From an uncultured Oscillospiraceae bacterium (GTDB lineage Bacteria; Bacillota; Clostridia; Oscillospirales; Ruminococcaceae): 7,374 nucleotides of DNA. Below the pieces are notes generated by a model. It searched no databases. It worked only from the letters and a program-made list of their open reading frames with translations, and was not told the DNA's origin. The DNA is taken from the NCBI GenBank assembly GCA_910578755.1, contig CAJTSZ010000099.1:1-7374 (forward strand), written 5' to 3'. This document shows, one piece after another, positions 1-6,338 of this stretch. Position 1 is the first letter of the stretch; the number at the start of each line of letters is the position of its first letter. The translations under genes and the position numbers were made by a program.

Positions 1-328
1 AATTTTCCGCCACAAAATCGGCAAATTTACGGGACCAGCGGTTGTTGGGGTTGTAGTAAACATCGGTTCCCTGAAGCTGGCCGGCCAGGTGTTCCGGGGC
101 TGCGTTGGAATGTAAGGCCACGTGAAGGTCATAGTTCCCAGCGTTGGATTCCTTAATTACCTGGGGCAGGGTCTGTGTGCTGGGGTCGTTTCTTGTAAAC
201 TGAATACCACTGGATATCATGTAGGGTTCCATGGCGTCGGCAATGAGGTTCATGTAATATTGTTCGTTGCCGCCGCCGTTGTACAGGTTGTATGGCTGCA
301 TGGAAGGGCTTAAATATACTTTAGGCAT
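1..328 (-). CDS. N-acetylmuramoyl-L-alanine amidase-like protein (Amidase_3 type), C-terminus cut by window edge
   Basis: I translated this by hand from the minus strand. The ATG is at 328-326, and 109 codons are present before the window ends, so the 3' part is missing. The protein begins MPKVYLSPSMQPYN and carries a GGGNEQYYMNL segment (residues 18-28) followed by NYDLHVALHSNAAPE (65-79). The E22 and HSNA (H73) pattern matches the Glu and second His zinc ligands of Amidase_3 peptidoglycan amidases, which cleave the MurNAc-L-Ala bond. The usual first ligand, His in a GHGG-like motif near the N-terminus, is not there: the equivalent stretch reads SPSMQ. No signal peptide is visible, so the protein would be cytoplasmic unless released by lysis or sporulation, or it is of phage or sporulation type. 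The ribosome binding site is GAAAGGATGG about 10 nt upstream. It is divergent from the next gene. The family call is fairly sure; catalytic activity is not. Confidence 0.75.
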   Translation of the reverse strand, partial: MPKVYLSPSMQPYNLYNGGGNEQYYMNLIADAMEPYMISSGIQFTRNDPSTQTLPQVIKESNAGNYDLHVALHSNAAPEHLAGQLQGTDVYYNPNNRWSRKFADFVAEN

Positions 329-351
329 TGAAGGGGACCATCCTTTCTTCC

Positions 352-366
352 CCCCCTTGCAGGGGG
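352..366 (-). other. G/C hairpin in the amidase leader
   Basis: CCCCCT and AGGGGG flank a 3-nt loop, a perfect 6-bp stem lying between the predicted promoter and the ribosome binding site of the amidase gene. It has no U-tract after it, so it is not a terminator. It could affect mRNA stability or ribosome access. The pairing is visible directly; any role is inference. Confidence 0.35.
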
Positions 367-374
367 AGGGTAAT

Positions 375-404
375 ATTGTAGAAATAAGGGTTAAACCATA
401 GCAA
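375..404 (-). promoter_or_regulatory. Sigma-A-like promoter for the amidase gene
   Basis: On the minus strand, TTGCTA (404-399) is followed after 18 nt by TACAAT (380-375). That is 4/6 and 5/6 matches to the -35 and -10 consensus. Transcription would start near 368, giving a leader of about 40 nt. No comparable plus-strand promoter was found for the small gene at 497. Confidence 0.5.
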
Positions 405-496
405 GGGCGAGGGGGCCAGTATCATCTTATGTTGAATTGTGGGAAAAGGTGTCTAGCCCTGTAGAGATGGCCCGCGCGGGAAAGGAGGGAAAATAG

Positions 497-616
497 ATGA
501 AAGCAACAAAAGCGTTCAGCATTGCAGGGTTGTGTACCGGTATTGTAGGGTTAGTCATTTCTGTAACATCGGTAACTTTTAGCCTGCTGGCATTTTTTCG
601 GGGAAGTAAAAGATAA
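497..616 (+). CDS. Small single-pass membrane protein, 39 aa, unknown function
   Basis: An ATG at 497 is preceded by an excellent ribosome binding site (AAAGGAGGGA at 481-490, 6 nt before the ATG), and the frame closes with TAA at 614-616. The 39-residue product starts MKATKAFSIAGLC. It has one uninterrupted hydrophobic stretch (about residues 8-34, rich in I, V, L, G, S, T) and ends in a basic tail, FFRGSKR. This is the layout of a small bitopic membrane protein with basic residues on both sides. I do not recognise a family. Support comes mainly from the strong ribosome binding site and the coherent hydrophobic helix; the gene is short enough for chance to matter. A 10-bp palindrome, CCCGCGCGGG, lies directly upstream of the ribosome binding site (471-480). 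It may be transcribed alone, with a weak terminator-like hairpin at 673-694. Confidence 0.6.
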   Translation: MKATKAFSIAGLCTGIVGLVISVTSVTFSLLAFFRGSKR

Positions 617-672
617 AGAAAGGGCACAGGCATTTTAAAAGGATAGAAAAAAGCAGTAAAGCGCCCGTATGT

Positions 673-694
673 TGCTGCGGCAGCACAATTTTTT
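673..694 (+). terminator. Weak terminator-like hairpin after the small membrane-protein gene
   Basis: TGCTG (673-677) pairs with CAGCA (681-685) around a CGG loop, followed by CAA and then TTTTTT (689-694). The stem is only 5 bp, so efficiency is doubtful. A second pairing, CCGTA (665-669) with TACGG (694-698), encloses it. The position between the small gene and the next promoter fits a terminator. Confidence 0.35.
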
Positions 695-726
695 ACGGCA
701 TAAAGCAAGAAACAGGGCGGAATTGG

Positions 727-755
727 TTGCAACAGGCGCAAAAATTCACTATAAT
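727..755 (+). promoter_or_regulatory. Sigma-A promoter for the DUF1846 gene
   Basis: TTGCAA (727-732), a 17-nt spacer and a perfect TATAAT (750-755) form a near-consensus housekeeping promoter. The start site should fall near 762, giving a short leader before the ribosome binding site GGGGGGAAAA (775-784) and the ATG at 787. Confidence 0.75.
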
Positions 756-786
756 ATTACGTGGAATTTGAATTGGGGGGAAAAGT

Positions 787-2271
787 ATGAGCGCAGTTGG
801 TTTTGATAATGAAAAGTATTTAAAAATGCAGTCGGAGCATATCTTAAAAAGGATTTCCCAGTTTGACAACAAGCTGTACCTGGAATTTGGCGGAAAGCTG
901 TTTGACGACTTCCACGCTTCCCGTGTGCTGCCGGGCTTTGCGCCGGACAGCAAAATAAAAATGTTGATGCAGCTGAAGGACGACGCGGAAATTATTATTG
1001 TAATTAACGCTGCCGATATTGAAAAAAACAAGGTGCGGGGAGATTTAGGCATTACATACGACCAGGATGTACTGCGCTTAATTGACGCTTTCCGGGGCAT
1101 TGGCCTTTATGTTGGCAGTGTGGTGCTTTCCCAGTATTCGGGACAAGCTGCCTGCAATGCCTTTAAAAGCCGCCTGACCAATTTGGGGGTAAAGGTGTAT
1201 ACCCACTACCCCATTGCAGGGTATCCGGCCAATATTCCGCTGATTGTCAGCGACGACGGCTATGGCAAAAACGAATACGTTGAAACTACCCACCCCCTGG
1301 TAGTGGTGACGGCGCCTGGCCCTGGAAGCGGAAAAATGGCCACGTGCCTTTCCCAGCTGTACCACGAGTACAAGCGGGGAGTAAAGGCGGGGTACGCAAA
1401 GTTTGAAACTTTTCCTATTTGGAACCTGCCCTTAAAGCATCCGGTAAATTTGGCCTATGAAGCTGCCACGGCAGATTTAAACGATTTGAATATGATTGAC
1501 CCCTTCCATTTGGAGGCCTATGGGGAAACAGCGGTGAATTACAACAGGGATGTGGAAATTTTCCCTGTGCTCAACGCCATTTTTGAAAAAATTGCAGGGG
1601 AAAGCCCCTACAAATCCCCAACGGATATGGGTGTGAACATGGCGGGCAACTGTATTGTTGACGATGAAGTAACCCAAGAGGCCTCCCGGCAGGAAATTGT
1701 GCGCCGTTATTACCATATGCTCTGCGACCAGCGGCAGGGGAACGCCACCAGTGAAATGGTGTACAAAATAGAACTGCTGATGAAAAAAGCAGGGATTGGG
1801 CCGGAGATACGCCGCGTGGCCAAGGCCGCCATGGATCGGGCAGAGGAAACCGGAATGCCGGCAGCAGCCATTGAACTGCCTGACGGCAGAATTGTAACAG
1901 GGAAAACCTCCTCCTTGCTGGGGGCTTCCGCGGCGGCGCTGCTTAACGCCCTAAAGGCCCTGGGGGGCATTCAAAAGGAGATGCACCTAATTTCCCCCAT
2001 TGTTATAGAGCCCATACAGGATTTAAAGGTGCACCACTTGGGCAACAATAACCCGCGGCTGCACACCGATGAAATTTTAATTGCCCTGGCCATTAGCGCG
2101 GCAACCAACCCAACGGCAGAGCTGGCAATGAAGCAGCTGGAGAAGCTGGCCGGCTGCGAGGCCCATTCTTCCGTTATCCTTTCCCAGGTGGATAATAATA
2201 CCTTTAAAAAGTTAGGAGTAAACCTAACTTGCGAGCCCCAGTATCAAACGAAAAAGCTGTACCACAAGTAA
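787..2271 (+). CDS. UPF0371 / DUF1846 family protein
   Basis: This 494-residue protein matches the UPF0371 (DUF1846) family along its whole length. Recognisable family stretches include KLYLEFGGKLFDDFHASRVLPGF (about residues 29-51), YPANIPLIVSDDGYGKNEY (146-164), VVVTAPGPGSGKMATCLSQLYHE (172-194), NMIDPFHLEAYG (235-246) and HLGNNNPRLHTDEILIALAI (417-436). The APGPGSGKMAT segment (176-186) looks like a P-loop, suggesting nucleotide or phosphate binding, but the family has no agreed biochemical role that I know of. There is no signal peptide or membrane segment, so it is expected in the cytosol. The ATG at 787 sits 6 nt after a G-rich ribosome binding site. The gene has its own promoter and a strong terminator 5 nt after the stop, so it is monocistronic. 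Length is normal for the family and nothing looks broken. The family call is secure; function is unknown. Confidence 0.93.
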   Translation: MSAVGFDNEKYLKMQSEHILKRISQFDNKLYLEFGGKLFDDFHASRVLPGFAPDSKIKMLMQLKDDAEIIIVINAADIEKNKVRGDLGITYDQDVLRLIDAFRGIGLYVGSVVLSQYSGQAACNAFKSRLTNLGVKVYTHYPIAGYPANIPLIVSDDGYGKNEYVETTHPLVVVTAPGPGSGKMATCLSQLYHEYKRGVKAGYAKFETFPIWNLPLKHPVNLAYEAATADLNDLNMIDPFHLEAYGETAVNYNRDVEIFPVLNAIFEKIAGESPYKSPTDMGVNMAGNCIVDDEVTQEASRQEIVRRYYHMLCDQRQGNATSEMVYKIELLMKKAGIGPEIRRVAKAAMDRAEETGMPAAAIELPDGRIVTGKTSSLLGASAAALLNALKALGGIQKEMHLISPIVIEPIQDLKVHHLGNNNPRLHTDEILIALAISAATNPTAELAMKQLEKLAGCEAHSSVILSQVDNNTFKKLGVNLTCEPQYQTKKLYHK

Positions 2272-2276
2272 GTTAT

Positions 2277-2308
2277 AAAACCCCCCTGGCTGCGCCAGGG
2301 GGGTTTTT
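2277..2308 (+). terminator. Rho-independent terminator of the DUF1846 gene
   Basis: CCCCCCTGGC (2281-2290) and GCCAGGGGGG (2294-2303) form a perfect 10-bp stem with a TGC loop, followed by TTTTT (2304-2308). It is preceded by AAAA (2277-2280), which extends the stem and could allow some termination from the other side. Confidence 0.93.
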
Positions 2309-2347
2309 AGCGTCCCAAAATTCAGCCCAGCCCCAGGTAGGCCAGGC

Positions 2348-2376
2348 TTGTAATATTTTGAAGTTTATTGTATGAT
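2348..2376 (+). promoter_or_regulatory. Sigma-A promoter for the MATE transporter gene
   Basis: TTGTAA (2348-2353), a 17-nt spacer and TATGAT (2371-2376) match the consensus at 4/6 and 5/6. The start site would be near 2383, about 32 nt before the ATG. No operator-like palindrome was seen between promoter and gene. Confidence 0.65.
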
Positions 2377-2414
2377 AACAAGGAAAGCATAATAAAAGAG
2401 AAAGAGGTGTAAAA

Positions 2415-3794
2415 ATGACGGAAACAAAAAGCAGGGGCGGCCAGCTGGCAACCAATATGACAGTAGGCGACCCCAAAAAGCTGATCATCCTGTTTTCCAT
2501 ACCACTGCTAATTGGGAATATATTCCAGCAGCTGTATAACATGGTAGACAGCGTTGTGGTGGGCAACTATGTGGGCAAAATTGCTTTGGCGGCAGTAGGC
2601 AGCTGCTTTCCCATTATTTATTTGCTTAGCTCTATATTTATTGGGATAAGTACCGGTTCTACCATTATGATTTCCCAGTTTTACGGGGCCCAAAACCTGA
2701 AAGAAGTTAAGGAAACGGTGAACACGGTGTACACCTCCATGATGGTAGGCGCTATACCCTTAACCTTAGTTGGTATTCTGTGCAGCGGCTGGGTGTTACA
2801 GCTTACTCAGGTTCCGCCCGATACCTTTGACGCGGCCAGGACATACTTGGTCATTATTTTTGTTGGCTTAATTGGCAACCTGGGCTACAACGTAAATACC
2901 GGTATTATGCAGGGGTTAGGGGACAGTAAAACCCCCCTTATTTTTTTGGTGATTGCCTGTGCAATAAACATTGTGCTGGACCTGGTATTTGTTATTGTGT
3001 TCCACATGGGGGTTGCCGGTGTGGCTTTGGCCACCATTATTGCCCAGGCAGCTTCCTGGCTGTTTGGCATTGTGTACATCAATAAAAAGTATCCGTTTTT
3101 ACATATACAGCCCTTTAAGCTTTCGTTCCATAAGGAACTGTTTACACAAACAATGCGCTTGGGCATCCCCTCCAGCATACAAAGCGCCCTGTTTTCCGTA
3201 GGCGTTTTGGCAATACAGTCCTTGGTAAACAGCGGCGGGTCTGACTTTATGGCAGGCTTTAATGGGGCTAACAAGCTGGATACCTTTGCTTTTATGCCCA
3301 TTGACAGCTTTAGCCGCGCGGTTACTACCTATGTGGGCCAAAACATTGGCGCAGGCAAGCTGGACCGGGTAAAAAGCGGTACGCGGGCGGCGCTGGGTAT
3401 GTCTGCCGTCGTAGCGGTTGCTTTAGGCGCCTTTGTTTTAGCCACCGGCCGCTATATGATGATGATGTTCAGCCAGGAACCGGCTGTAATAGACGCCGGT
3501 GTGGCTTACCTAAACCGCATACTGCCCTTTTACCTAATTTTAGCTGCGCTGTTTGTTTTAAACGGGGTAATGCGGGGCGCTGGGGAAACCCTGGTTCCTA
3601 TGTTTTCCTCCATTATTTCCCTGTGGCTGGCCCGGGTGCCTGCGGCGTACATTTTAAACCACTTTTTTGGCAAGGAAAATATTTTTTACTGCTATGCCAT
3701 TGGCTGGGTGTTTGGTGTAAGCATTAGCTTATATTTTTACTTAAAAGGGGATTGGAAAAACAAAGGGATTACTATGGCCTCCCAAAGGGAATAA
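2415..3794 (+). CDS. MATE family multidrug/cation antiporter
   Basis: This 459-residue polytopic membrane protein has about 12 hydrophobic segments in two MatE halves (about residues 22-190 and 240-410). The first half opens with the family signature LIGNIFQQLYNMVDSVVVGNYVG (32-54), including the conserved Asp in YNMVD (D45), then FIGISTGSTIMISQFYGA. The second half has a matching repeat around SSIQSALFSVGVLAIQSLVNS and FSRAVTTYVGQNIGAG. MATE proteins export drugs or metabolites in exchange for Na+ or H+. The pattern is that of the VmrA/NorM-like MATE group common in clostridia; the substrate cannot be read from sequence. The start at 2415 follows AAAGAGGTG with 5-6 nt spacing. It is monocistronic between its own promoter and a strong terminator, with no linked regulator gene. 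Length is normal for the family and no defect is seen. Confidence 0.93.
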   Translation: MTETKSRGGQLATNMTVGDPKKLIILFSIPLLIGNIFQQLYNMVDSVVVGNYVGKIALAAVGSCFPIIYLLSSIFIGISTGSTIMISQFYGAQNLKEVKETVNTVYTSMMVGAIPLTLVGILCSGWVLQLTQVPPDTFDAARTYLVIIFVGLIGNLGYNVNTGIMQGLGDSKTPLIFLVIACAINIVLDLVFVIVFHMGVAGVALATIIAQAASWLFGIVYINKKYPFLHIQPFKLSFHKELFTQTMRLGIPSSIQSALFSVGVLAIQSLVNSGGSDFMAGFNGANKLDTFAFMPIDSFSRAVTTYVGQNIGAGKLDRVKSGTRAALGMSAVVAVALGAFVLATGRYMMMMFSQEPAVIDAGVAYLNRILPFYLILAALFVLNGVMRGAGETLVPMFSSIISLWLARVPAAYILNHFFGKENIFYCYAIGWVFGVSISLYFYLKGDWKNKGITMASQRE

Positions 3795-3803
3795 GAGTAT
3801 CAT

Positions 3804-3844
3804 AAAATCAGGCCCCCCGAAACAGAGCCGGGGGGCCTAATTTT
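3804..3844. terminator. Bidirectional terminator between the MATE gene and the convergent feo operon
   Basis: AGGCCCCCCG (3810-3819) pairs perfectly with CGGGGGGCCT (3829-3838) around a 9-nt loop. The A/T arms AAAAT (3804-3808) and ATTTT (3840-3844) extend the stem past one mismatch. The arms supply a T-run on either strand, so it can end MATE transcripts (plus) and feo transcripts (minus). The candidate readthrough UAA of the minus-strand Cys-rich gene (3845-3843) falls in its outer arm. Confidence 0.9.
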
Positions 3845-3893
3845 AATCCTCCTTGTTTGTCCCAACACTTGGGCAGTTTTGGCTGTGGCCTCA
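3843..3893 (-). other. In-frame readthrough extension after UGA: candidate selenocysteine codon and C-terminal tail
   Basis: UGA (3893-3891) is followed in the same frame by G-H-S-Q-N-C-P-S-V-G-T-N-K-E-D and then UAA (3845-3843), which abuts the operon terminator. A Cys at the UGA position would give the C-x-x-C-x-x-C-x5-C spacing expected of this family. UGA differs from the Cys codons UGC and UGU by one base, and selenocysteine commonly replaces cysteine. C36-S37-G38-U39 would be a CxxU motif, typical of redox selenoproteins. UGA is a normal stop in feoA, so genome-wide reassignment is unlikely. What is seen is the open frame and the pattern; recoding is inference. Confidence 0.45.
3858..3875 (-). 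promoter_or_regulatory. Possible bacterial SECIS-like hairpin downstream of the in-frame UGA
   Basis: On the minus strand, CCCAA (3873-3869) pairs with TTGGG (3865-3861) around a GTG loop. T3875 and G3874 can pair with A3858 and C3859, leaving A3860 bulged. The loop begins with G and lies 22 nt after the UGA. Bacterial SECIS elements are short hairpins with a G early in the loop, roughly 16-37 nt after UGA. They are poorly conserved, so this is suggestive only. A competing hairpin, GGCTG (3896-3892) with CAGCC (3885-3881), encloses the UGA itself. Confidence 0.35.
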
Positions 3894-4007
3894 GCCGGAA
3901 CAATTGGAGCAGCCGCCCCCGCTTTTCTTTTGGCGGCGCAGGGAAAGAATAACCCCTGCAACAGCGGCAGCAATAATGGCCAGCACCATAATATCTCCAG
4001 GATTCAT
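3891..4007 (-). CDS. FeoB-associated Cys-rich membrane protein, ending at an in-frame UGA that may be recoded
   Basis: The ATG at 4007-4005 is preceded on the minus strand by AAAGGAG with 7 nt spacing. A longer frame reaching 4088 has no such site, so this start is preferred. The protein begins MNPGDIMVLAIIAAAVAGVI, a single membrane helix (about residues 5-23). A basic stop-transfer segment follows (RRQKK, 24-28), then SGGGCSNCSG before UGA. Helix, basic segment and Cys-rich tail, directly after feoB, fit the FeoB-associated Cys-rich membrane proteins, presumed accessories of Fe(II) uptake. Ending at the UGA gives 38 residues and only two cysteines, short for this family. Reading through gives 54 residues with C33, C36, residue 39 and C45. 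It lies 88 nt after the feoB stop with no evident promoter between, so it is probably cotranscribed with feoAB. Possibilities are a natural short protein, a truncated copy, or a selenoprotein. Confidence 0.75.
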   Translation of the reverse strand: MNPGDIMVLAIIAAAVAGVILSLRRQKKSGGGCSNCSG

Positions 4008-4095
4008 AAAAATTCTCCTTTCTATTGCTTGATAAAGGATAACACGGTTTTTGGGGCTAAAATAACCGCTGACGGGCGTTAACCTCATAATACCA

Positions 4096-6108
4096 TTAAA
4101 TAAACAGGCTGCCTACTTGGAAAATAACAAAAGCAGCCAAGTAGGCGGCGGCGGTTTGGTAGCAGGCGGTAAGAACAGCATCCCGCCAGGAGCCCAGCTC
4201 CCGCTTGGAAGCGGCAAAAGCAGCCACACAGGGCATATAAAGCACGGTAAACACCAAAAAGGCGTAGGCGCTTAAAGGGGTAAAAACGGTGCTTAAAGCG
4301 GCAGCAAGCTGGGCGTCTGTGCCGGCCCCGGTAAGGATAGAAAGGGTGCTTACTACAGATTCCTTGGCGGTGACGCCGGTAATTAAGGCGGTGGAGGCGC
4401 GCCAATCGGAAAAGCCTACCGGGCCAAAAACAGGGGCAACGGCGGAGCCAATAGAGGCCAAAATGCTGTTGGAGCTATCGGCTACCTGGTTAAAGGTCCA
4501 GTCAAAGCTTTGGAGGAACCAAATGGCCATAGAGGCCAAAAAGATAATGGTAAAGGCCTTTTTAATAAAGTCCTTGGCTTTTTCCCACATGTGCAGCAAC
4601 ACGCTTTTGGCGGCGGGGACGCGGTAAGCAGGCAGTTCCATAACAAAGGGCACAGGGTTGCCCTGAAATACCGTGCTTTTCAGCAGCAGGCCGGAAGCAA
4701 TGGCAACCAGAATGCCAATAACATAAATGCTCACCATAACCAGCGCGGTGCTGTGGGGGAAAAATGCCATAGTAATCATACCATAAATAGGCAGCTTGGC
4801 GCTGCAGGACATAAACGGGGTAAGAACAATGGTCATTTTGCGGTCCCGTTCGCTGGAAAGGGTGCGGGTGGCCATAATGGCGGGAACACTGCACCCAAAC
4901 CCAATAAGCATGGGAACAAAGGAACGGCCGGAAAGCCCAATTTTCCGCAGCAGCTTATCCATAACAAAAGCGACCCTGGCCATGTAGCCGCTGTCCTCCA
5001 GCAGGGAAAGGAAGAAAAACAGCAGGACAATAACGGGCAGGAAAGAAAGCACGCTGCCAATACCTGCGGCAATGCCGTCAATTACAAGGGACTGCAGCCA
5101 TTGGCTAACACCGGCGTTGGCCATAAACGCGGCCAAAGAATCTGTGCCAAGGGTAATCAGCTGGTCCAGCAGGTCCTGCAGGCGGGCGCCTAATACGCTG
5201 AAGGTAATCCAAAAAATAAAAAGCATAATTCCCAAAAAAATGGGAATCCCCAAATACTTGTGAGTGAGCCAGCGGTCTATTTTTTCCGAACGGATTTGCT
5301 CGTGGGTTTCCTGCTTTTTCATTACAGTGCCGCGGCATATTTTTTCAATAAAGGCGTACCGCATATCGGCAAGGGCGGCTTCCCGGTCCATACCAATTTC
5401 TTTTTCCATATCGGCTACAATGTGGTCAATAATATGTAGCTCATCCGCGGTTAATTTTAAGGCTTGGGTGATGGCCTCGTCCCCCTCTACCAGCTTAGTT
5501 GCGGCAAAGCGTGTGGGGTAGCCGGCGGCTTGGGCGTGGTCTTCTACAATGTGGCCAATGGCATGGATTGCCCTGTGTACCTCCCCGGAACAAAAATCCA
5601 TTTTAGCAACAGGGTAAGCTCCCTTGGCAACTTGCAGGGCAGCGGCGACTAAATCGTCAATACCCTGGTTTTTGCTGGCAGAAATAGGTATAATAGGCAC
5701 GCCAAGCTGGTTGGAAAGCTGCCTTACATGAATAGTATTGCCGCTGGCGCGCACTTCATCCATCATATTTAAGGCAATAACCATAGGCAGCCCAAGTTCC
5801 ATAAGCTGCAGGGAAAGGTAGAGGTTGCGTTCAATATTGGTAGCGTCCACAATATTAATAATGGCCTGAGGGTGGTTCTGCAAAATAAAGTCCCGGGTAA
5901 CAACCTCCTCGGCAGTATAAGGGGAAAGGGAGTAGATGCCGGGGAGGTCCACAATAACGCAGTCCTTGTGGTTTTTAATTACGCCTTCTTTTTTTTCCAC
6001 CGTGACGCCGGGGAAGTTGCCCACATGCTGGTTGCTGCCAGTAAGGCGGTTAAATAAAGTGGTTTTCCCGCAATTTTGGTTGCCAGCTAAAGCAAAAAGG
6101 ATGCTCAT
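4096..6108 (-). CDS. feoB: Ferrous iron transport protein B (GTPase-coupled Fe(II) permease)
   Basis: This 670-residue inner-membrane protein has an N-terminal G domain with GNQNCGKT (9-16, G1), T36 in GVT (G2), DLPG (54-57, G3), NMMD (114-117, G4) and ISAS (142-145, G5). A helical region (about 170-280) links it to the permease. The membrane part (about 285-670) contains the FeoB core and gate motifs LLEDSGYMARVAF (369-381), GFGCSVPAIMATRT (403-416) and SCSAKLPIY (434-442). A second gate copy has TGVTAKESVVSTLS (577-590) and YMPCVAA. Cysteines C406, C435 and C627 lie on the predicted iron path. FeoB takes up Fe(II) under anoxic or acidic conditions. The length is at the short end for the family but no domain is missing. 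The ATG overlaps the feoA stop (ATGA), and AAGGAGG lies 10 nt upstream inside feoA, so the two are translationally coupled. The accessory Cys-rich gene follows. Confidence 0.97.
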   Translation of the reverse strand: MSILFALAGNQNCGKTTLFNRLTGSNQHVGNFPGVTVEKKEGVIKNHKDCVIVDLPGIYSLSPYTAEEVVTRDFILQNHPQAIINIVDATNIERNLYLSLQLMELGLPMVIALNMMDEVRASGNTIHVRQLSNQLGVPIIPISASKNQGIDDLVAAALQVAKGAYPVAKMDFCSGEVHRAIHAIGHIVEDHAQAAGYPTRFAATKLVEGDEAITQALKLTADELHIIDHIVADMEKEIGMDREAALADMRYAFIEKICRGTVMKKQETHEQIRSEKIDRWLTHKYLGIPIFLGIMLFIFWITFSVLGARLQDLLDQLITLGTDSLAAFMANAGVSQWLQSLVIDGIAAGIGSVLSFLPVIVLLFFFLSLLEDSGYMARVAFVMDKLLRKIGLSGRSFVPMLIGFGCSVPAIMATRTLSSERDRKMTIVLTPFMSCSAKLPIYGMITMAFFPHSTALVMVSIYVIGILVAIASGLLLKSTVFQGNPVPFVMELPAYRVPAAKSVLLHMWEKAKDFIKKAFTIIFLASMAIWFLQSFDWTFNQVADSSNSILASIGSAVAPVFGPVGFSDWRASTALITGVTAKESVVSTLSILTGAGTDAQLAAALSTVFTPLSAYAFLVFTVLYMPCVAAFAASKRELGSWRDAVLTACYQTAAAYLAAFVIFQVGSLFI

Positions 6109-6338
6109 TCTTTTGTGTCCTCCTTAATTTCAATTTTTGCAGCCTCCTCCTGGCGAATAGTTAAAACGTAGCTGCGAAGGAAAAGCTCAATAGGGTCCCC
6201 CAGCGGGGCAACCTTGCGCACAGTAACCTTAGTGCGGGGCGTAAGGCCCATATCCAACAAGCGGCGGCGCAGTACGCCTTGGCCGCCAATAGAGGTAATA
6301 ATACCACTGTCCCCAGGTTTCAGCTGGTCCAATGTCAT
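6105..6338 (-). CDS. feoA: Ferrous iron transport protein A
   Basis: This 77-residue cytosolic protein has the FeoA SH3-like fold pattern: MTLDQLKPGDSG (1-12), then the family core LRRRLLDMGLTPRTKVTVRKVAPLGDP (23-49), and an end strand with basic and acidic residues (IELFLRSYVLTIRQEEAAKIEI). The RRLLDMGL-TPG-like turn and PLGDP are diagnostic. FeoA is required for FeoB-mediated Fe(II) uptake in several bacteria and is thought to bind FeoB. The ribosome binding site is modest (GGGTGA, 6 nt spacing). It is the first gene of the operon, behind a leader of about 258 nt. Its UGA stop overlaps the feoB ATG. A second minus-strand frame ends at a TGA overlapping this ATG (6337-6335) but lacks a supported start. 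Complete and normal in length. Confidence 0.95.
   Translation of the reverse strand: MTLDQLKPGDSGIITSIGGQGVLRRRLLDMGLTPRTKVTVRKVAPLGDPIELFLRSYVLTIRQEEAAKIEIKEDTKE

Noticed and set aside
693..1100. 135-codon minus-strand open frame overlapping the DUF1846 gene
   Set aside because: Covers the DUF1846 promoter and 5' coding region antisense, with no ribosome binding site and no recognisable domain.
3891..3893. Genome-wide reassignment of UGA (e.g. to Trp or Gly)
   Set aside because: feoA ends in UGA in a classic ATGA overlap with feoB, so UGA acts as stop here; local recoding is the only form worth considering.
3891..4088. Longer 65-residue start for the FeoB-associated protein
   Set aside because: The ATG at 4088 has no good ribosome binding site and adds a non-family N-terminus, while the ATG at 4007 has AAAGGAG at ideal spacing and starts just before the membrane helix.
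4510..5193. 227-codon plus-strand open frame opposite feoB
   Set aside because: Antisense shadow of feoB, rich in N, G, H, K and Q from the complementary codons; feoB is unmistakable on the other strand.
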